NCBI RefSeq assembly: GCF_003430825.1
Contig: NZ_CP024047.1
Coordinates: 1,798,001 to 1,862,000, forward strand
DNA length: 64,000 nt
Origin: Natrarchaeobaculum sulfurireducens
GTDB taxonomy: Archaea; Halobacteriota; Halobacteria; Halobacteriales; Natrialbaceae
Direction of reading: 5' to 3'
The position numbers were made by a program, and so were the translations under genes. Below, piece by piece: positions 61,457 through 64,000 of the stretch (its first letter is position 1; each line of letters begins with the position of its first letter). A model generated the notes under the pieces. It made no database searches, was not told the DNA's origin, and was given only the letters and a program-made list of their open reading frames with translations.

Positions 61457-61491
61457 GCTTGAGCTAATACAAAGAGGGTTTAAAAAACGGA
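61457..61491. promoter_or_regulatory. Divergent 35-base promoter of chlID and cobN
   Basis: Only 35 bases separate the two ATGs. Minus-strand TTTTTTAAACCC at about 61477-61488 is a TATA for chlID, about 25 bases from its ATG, which forces a leaderless mRNA. For cobN, GCTAATAC at 61463-61470 lies about 25 bases before the ATG and is the best TATA candidate. The two must compete or be co-regulated. Confidence 0.6.
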
Positions 61492-64000
61492 ATGACACGG
61501 ATCGGCATCTACACGGCGACGGAGAACGAACTCGGCTCGATCGGCGAGGCGGCCGACCGCCTCCCCGAGGTCGACCTGGTCGTCCGGTCGGAGAGCGACC
61601 TGGACGACGACGCCGACATCGAGGCGTTCGTCGAGGAACTGCGCGACGCCACAGCCGCCCTCTTCTGGCTGCATGGCGCCGAAGACAGCATGCCGGGCTA
61701 CGAGTACGCGACCGGCGCACTCGAGGAGGCGAACGTCCCACTACTCGTTAAAGCGACCGGCGACGCGTTCGCGCTCGAGGATACGACGGTTAGCGACGCC
61801 CATCGCAACCGTGCCTACGAGTATTTAGAGCGGGGCGGGACGATCAATGTCGAGAACCTCTGTCGATTCCTCGCGAACGAGTACGGTGACCGGGCCCTCG
61901 AGTACGACGACCCAACCGAACTCCCCACGGAGGGCGTCTATCACCCTGACTATGCGGGAATCGGGTACGAGGAGTTGCTCGAGACTCACGACCCTGACAG
62001 GCCGACGGTCGCCGTCTGGTTCTACGAATCCCACTGGACCCACGAGAACACCCGCTACGTCGACGCGCAGGTTCGCGCGCTCGAGGGCCAGGGCGCGAAC
62101 GTCCTCCCGATCTTCTGTAATCCGGCGACGGATACCGAAGAACAGGAGGACGCGGAGTGGGTGACGGACAACTGGTTGATCGACGACGAGGGACAGCCGG
62201 TCGTCGACGCCGTCCTCTCTTCGTTCATGTTCTCGCTGTCGATGGACGAACGCGGCCGCAGCGCCAGCGACGAGGGCCAGTCGGCCGAGGACGTCTTCCT
62301 CGACCGACTCGGCGTCCCCGTCATCCAGACGATCACGACGATGCGCTCGCGCTCTCGGTACGAGTCGAGCGAGACGGGTGTGATGGGCTTCGAACTCGCC
62401 CTCTCGGTCGCGTTGCCGGAGTTCGACGGGAACGTCATCACCCACCCGATCTCGGGCAAAGAGCGAACCGACGACGATGCTGGGATCGGATCGACCCCCA
62501 AGCATCACTTCCCGATCGACGACCGGATCGACCACGCCACCCGGCTGGCGGTCAACTGGGCACGACTGCGTCACACCCCGAACGAAGAGAAGACCGTCGC
62601 CGTCGTCCTCCACAACTACCCACCGAGCGACGACGGAATCGGGACGGCGTTCGGCCTCGACTCGCCCGAGTCGACGGTCAACTTACTCTCCGAACTCGCG
62701 GCCCGGAACTACGATCTCGGCGACGGACTGCCCGAGGACGGCCAGACGCTCGTCGAAACACTGACCGCGCAACTGACGCTCGAGGACCGCTGGGTGGCTC
62801 CCGAAGACGTTCGTGACCTCTCGGTCGACGTCGTCTCGGCCGAGCAGTACGAGGCGTGGTTCGGCGACGCCGACGAGCGGTTCCAGGAGCACATCGTCGA
62901 AGAGTGGGGCACGATTCCGGATCGCCCGTTCGCGATTCCCGGTGTTGAGTTCGGCAACGTGCTCGTCACCGTCCAGCCCCCGCGCGGATTCGGGATGGAC
63001 CCCTCGAAGGTCTATCACGACTCCGATCTCCAGCCGCCACACGACTACTACGCCTTCTACGGCTGGCTGCGCAACGAGTTCGAGGCAGACGCCGTGGTCC
63101 ACCTCGGCACGCACGGCAGCCTCGAGTGGCTCCCCGGCAAGACCGTCGGCTTAAACGGCGAGAGCGCACCCGACCAGCTGATAGACGACCTGCCGAACGT
63201 CTACCCCTACATCGTCAACAACCCTGGCGAGGGGACCCAGGCCAAACGGCGCTCCTACGCGGCGATCGTCGATTACCTGACGCCCGTGATGAGAAATGCC
63301 GGGACGTACGACGAACTGTCGGAACTCGAGGAACTCGCCAACCAGTACCGCGAGGCCGGGATGGAAGACGCCCGCGCGGACGACGGCGAGCACCTCGAGA
63401 CCCTGATTCGAGAGACGGTCGAGGACCTCGATCTAGCGGTCGAGCTGGGAATCGCAGGAACCATCGACGAGAAAGCCGACGTTCGCGGACCTGACGAGGC
63501 CGGTTCTACGCTCGCAGAGGGCGAGGTCGACGGCGACGACCTCGAGATCGGCGAGCTGGTCGAGCGCATCCACGAGTATCTCACGGACGTCAAGACCACG
63601 CAGATCCGACTCGGGCTGCACACGATGTCCGAGCCGCCCGAAGGCGAGCGATTGGTCGAATACCTGGTCGCGCTGACCCGTCTCGAGAACCCCGGCGCGC
63701 CGAGCCTGCGCGAAAGCGTCGCGGGCGCGCTGGGCGTCGATTACGAGACGATGTTGAACGCGCCCGGCGAGTACGACGACGCCCTCGGAATGACCTATGC
63801 CGAGGCCGCAGACGTGGTCTACGAGACGAGCGTCGAGTTGATCGAGACGCTCGCAGCACACGGCTTCGACGTGCCCGTCTCCGAACTCGAGGGCGGTCCC
63901 GACGACGAGGTCAACATCAACCTCATGATCGTCGACCTCGAGACGATCGGCGACGCGCGTGCGAAACCGGGGGCTCACGACGACCTGCGGAAGGTCCTCG
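61492..64000 (+). CDS. cobN: Cobaltochelatase subunit CobN (5' part)
   Basis: 836 residues are visible from ATG 61492; the gene continues beyond the window. MTRIGIYTATENELGSIGEA begins a typical CobN; AVHLGTHGSLEWLPGKTVGL is the conserved chelatase signature, and EFGNVLVTVQPPRGFGMDPSK and NLMIVDLETIGDARAKPG follow. CobN inserts cobalt into hydrogenobyrinic acid diamide together with the ATPase subunits; the divergent chlID supplies those. No stop in frame to the end of the window. Confidence 0.95.
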   Translation, partial: MTRIGIYTATENELGSIGEAADRLPEVDLVVRSESDLDDDADIEAFVEELRDATAALFWLHGAEDSMPGYEYATGALEEANVPLLVKATGDAFALEDTTVSDAHRNRAYEYLERGGTINVENLCRFLANEYGDRALEYDDPTELPTEGVYHPDYAGIGYEELLETHDPDRPTVAVWFYESHWTHENTRYVDAQVRALEGQGANVLPIFCNPATDTEEQEDAEWVTDNWLIDDEGQPVVDAVLSSFMFSLSMDERGRSASDEGQSAEDVFLDRLGVPVIQTITTMRSRSRYESSETGVMGFELALSVALPEFDGNVITHPISGKERTDDDAGIGSTPKHHFPIDDRIDHATRLAVNWARLRHTPNEEKTVAVVLHNYPPSDDGIGTAFGLDSPESTVNLLSELAARNYDLGDGLPEDGQTLVETLTAQLTLEDRWVAPEDVRDLSVDVVSAEQYEAWFGDADERFQEHIVEEWGTIPDRPFAIPGVEFGNVLVTVQPPRGFGMDPSKVYHDSDLQPPHDYYAFYGWLRNEFEADAVVHLGTHGSLEWLPGKTVGLNGESAPDQLIDDLPNVYPYIVNNPGEGTQAKRRSYAAIVDYLTPVMRNAGTYDELSELEELANQYREAGMEDARADDGEHLETLIRETVEDLDLAVELGIAGTIDEKADVRGPDEAGSTLAEGEVDGDDLEIGELVERIHEYLTDVKTTQIRLGLHTMSEPPEGERLVEYLVALTRLENPGAPSLRESVAGALGVDYETMLNAPGEYDDALGMTYAEAADVVYETSVELIETLAAHGFDVPVSELEGGPDDEVNINLMIVDLETIGDARAKPGAHDDLRKVL

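Overview
The window is a GC-rich, gene-dense stretch of a haloarchaeal chromosome. The evidence is consistent: strongly acidic proteins, Tat-type signal sequences ending in a lipobox, archaeal ribosomal proteins (P0/L10, P1/L12, L1, L11), archaeal-type TATA boxes with many apparently leaderless starts, HalOD1 and HTH-10 (bacterio-opsin activator type) proteins, ATP-type PEP carboxykinase and ADP-forming acetyl-CoA synthetase. A member of the Natrialbales is my guess; that is inference only.

Layout. 1-12.6 kb: the purL 3' end, a small histidine-rich lipoprotein, a degenerate PAS/GAF histidine kinase, amidase, Eis-like acetyltransferase, an Lrp regulator with an aminotransferase, a thioredoxin-fold protein, an old-yellow-enzyme homologue, BtpA and a TctA-like permease. 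12.7-17.8 kb: the ribosomal stalk operon (L1, L10, L12) with a structured leader, then a membrane protein and a glycosyltransferase lying between it and L11. 18-31 kb: CutA, PEP carboxykinase, a hairpin-rich intergenic region that looks like an RNA gene, an MFS transporter, several small zinc-ribbon proteins, TraB and site-2 protease homologues, purM, a macro-domain protein, and a small gene with DtxR-like operators upstream of dpsA. 31.5-34.5 kb: an aldehyde dehydrogenase, then a decayed stretch with a non-autonomous IS200/IS605-like element and a dispersed 80-bp repeat.

35-39.7 kb holds the most interesting set: a lipoprotein with two copies of a histidine-rich domain, followed by a Znu-type metal ABC transporter whose substrate-binding protein carries the same domain as an insertion. 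The lipoprotein at 632 is a fourth copy. Motifs DHWH, GDHVH and HDDH are shared, and A+T-rich sequence resembling ACTAGG-CAAAA-ATTG precedes these genes. I propose this as a haloarchaeal surface metal-capture system feeding the ABC importer.

39.7-47.5 kb: ADP-forming acyl-CoA synthetase with its linked phosphotransacetylase-like protein, a TrkA-N/DHH protein, tRNA-Lys(CUU) with a duplicated 3' end (integration scar), HalOD1, CinA-like and metallo-beta-lactamase proteins. 47.6-51 kb: MobB and a molybdate/tungstate-type binding protein and permease with no ATPase gene beside them, then an HTH-10 regulator. 51-57 kb: enoyl-CoA hydratase, an acidic repeat protein, a glutamine-rich phasin-like protein, a TIM-barrel-like protein, pyrB/pyrI. 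57-64 kb: a RAD55-like protein without an intact P-loop, a uracil/xanthine permease, and the divergent chelatase pair chlID and cobN (cobN runs off the window). No rRNA operon, CRISPR array or intact transposase gene was seen.
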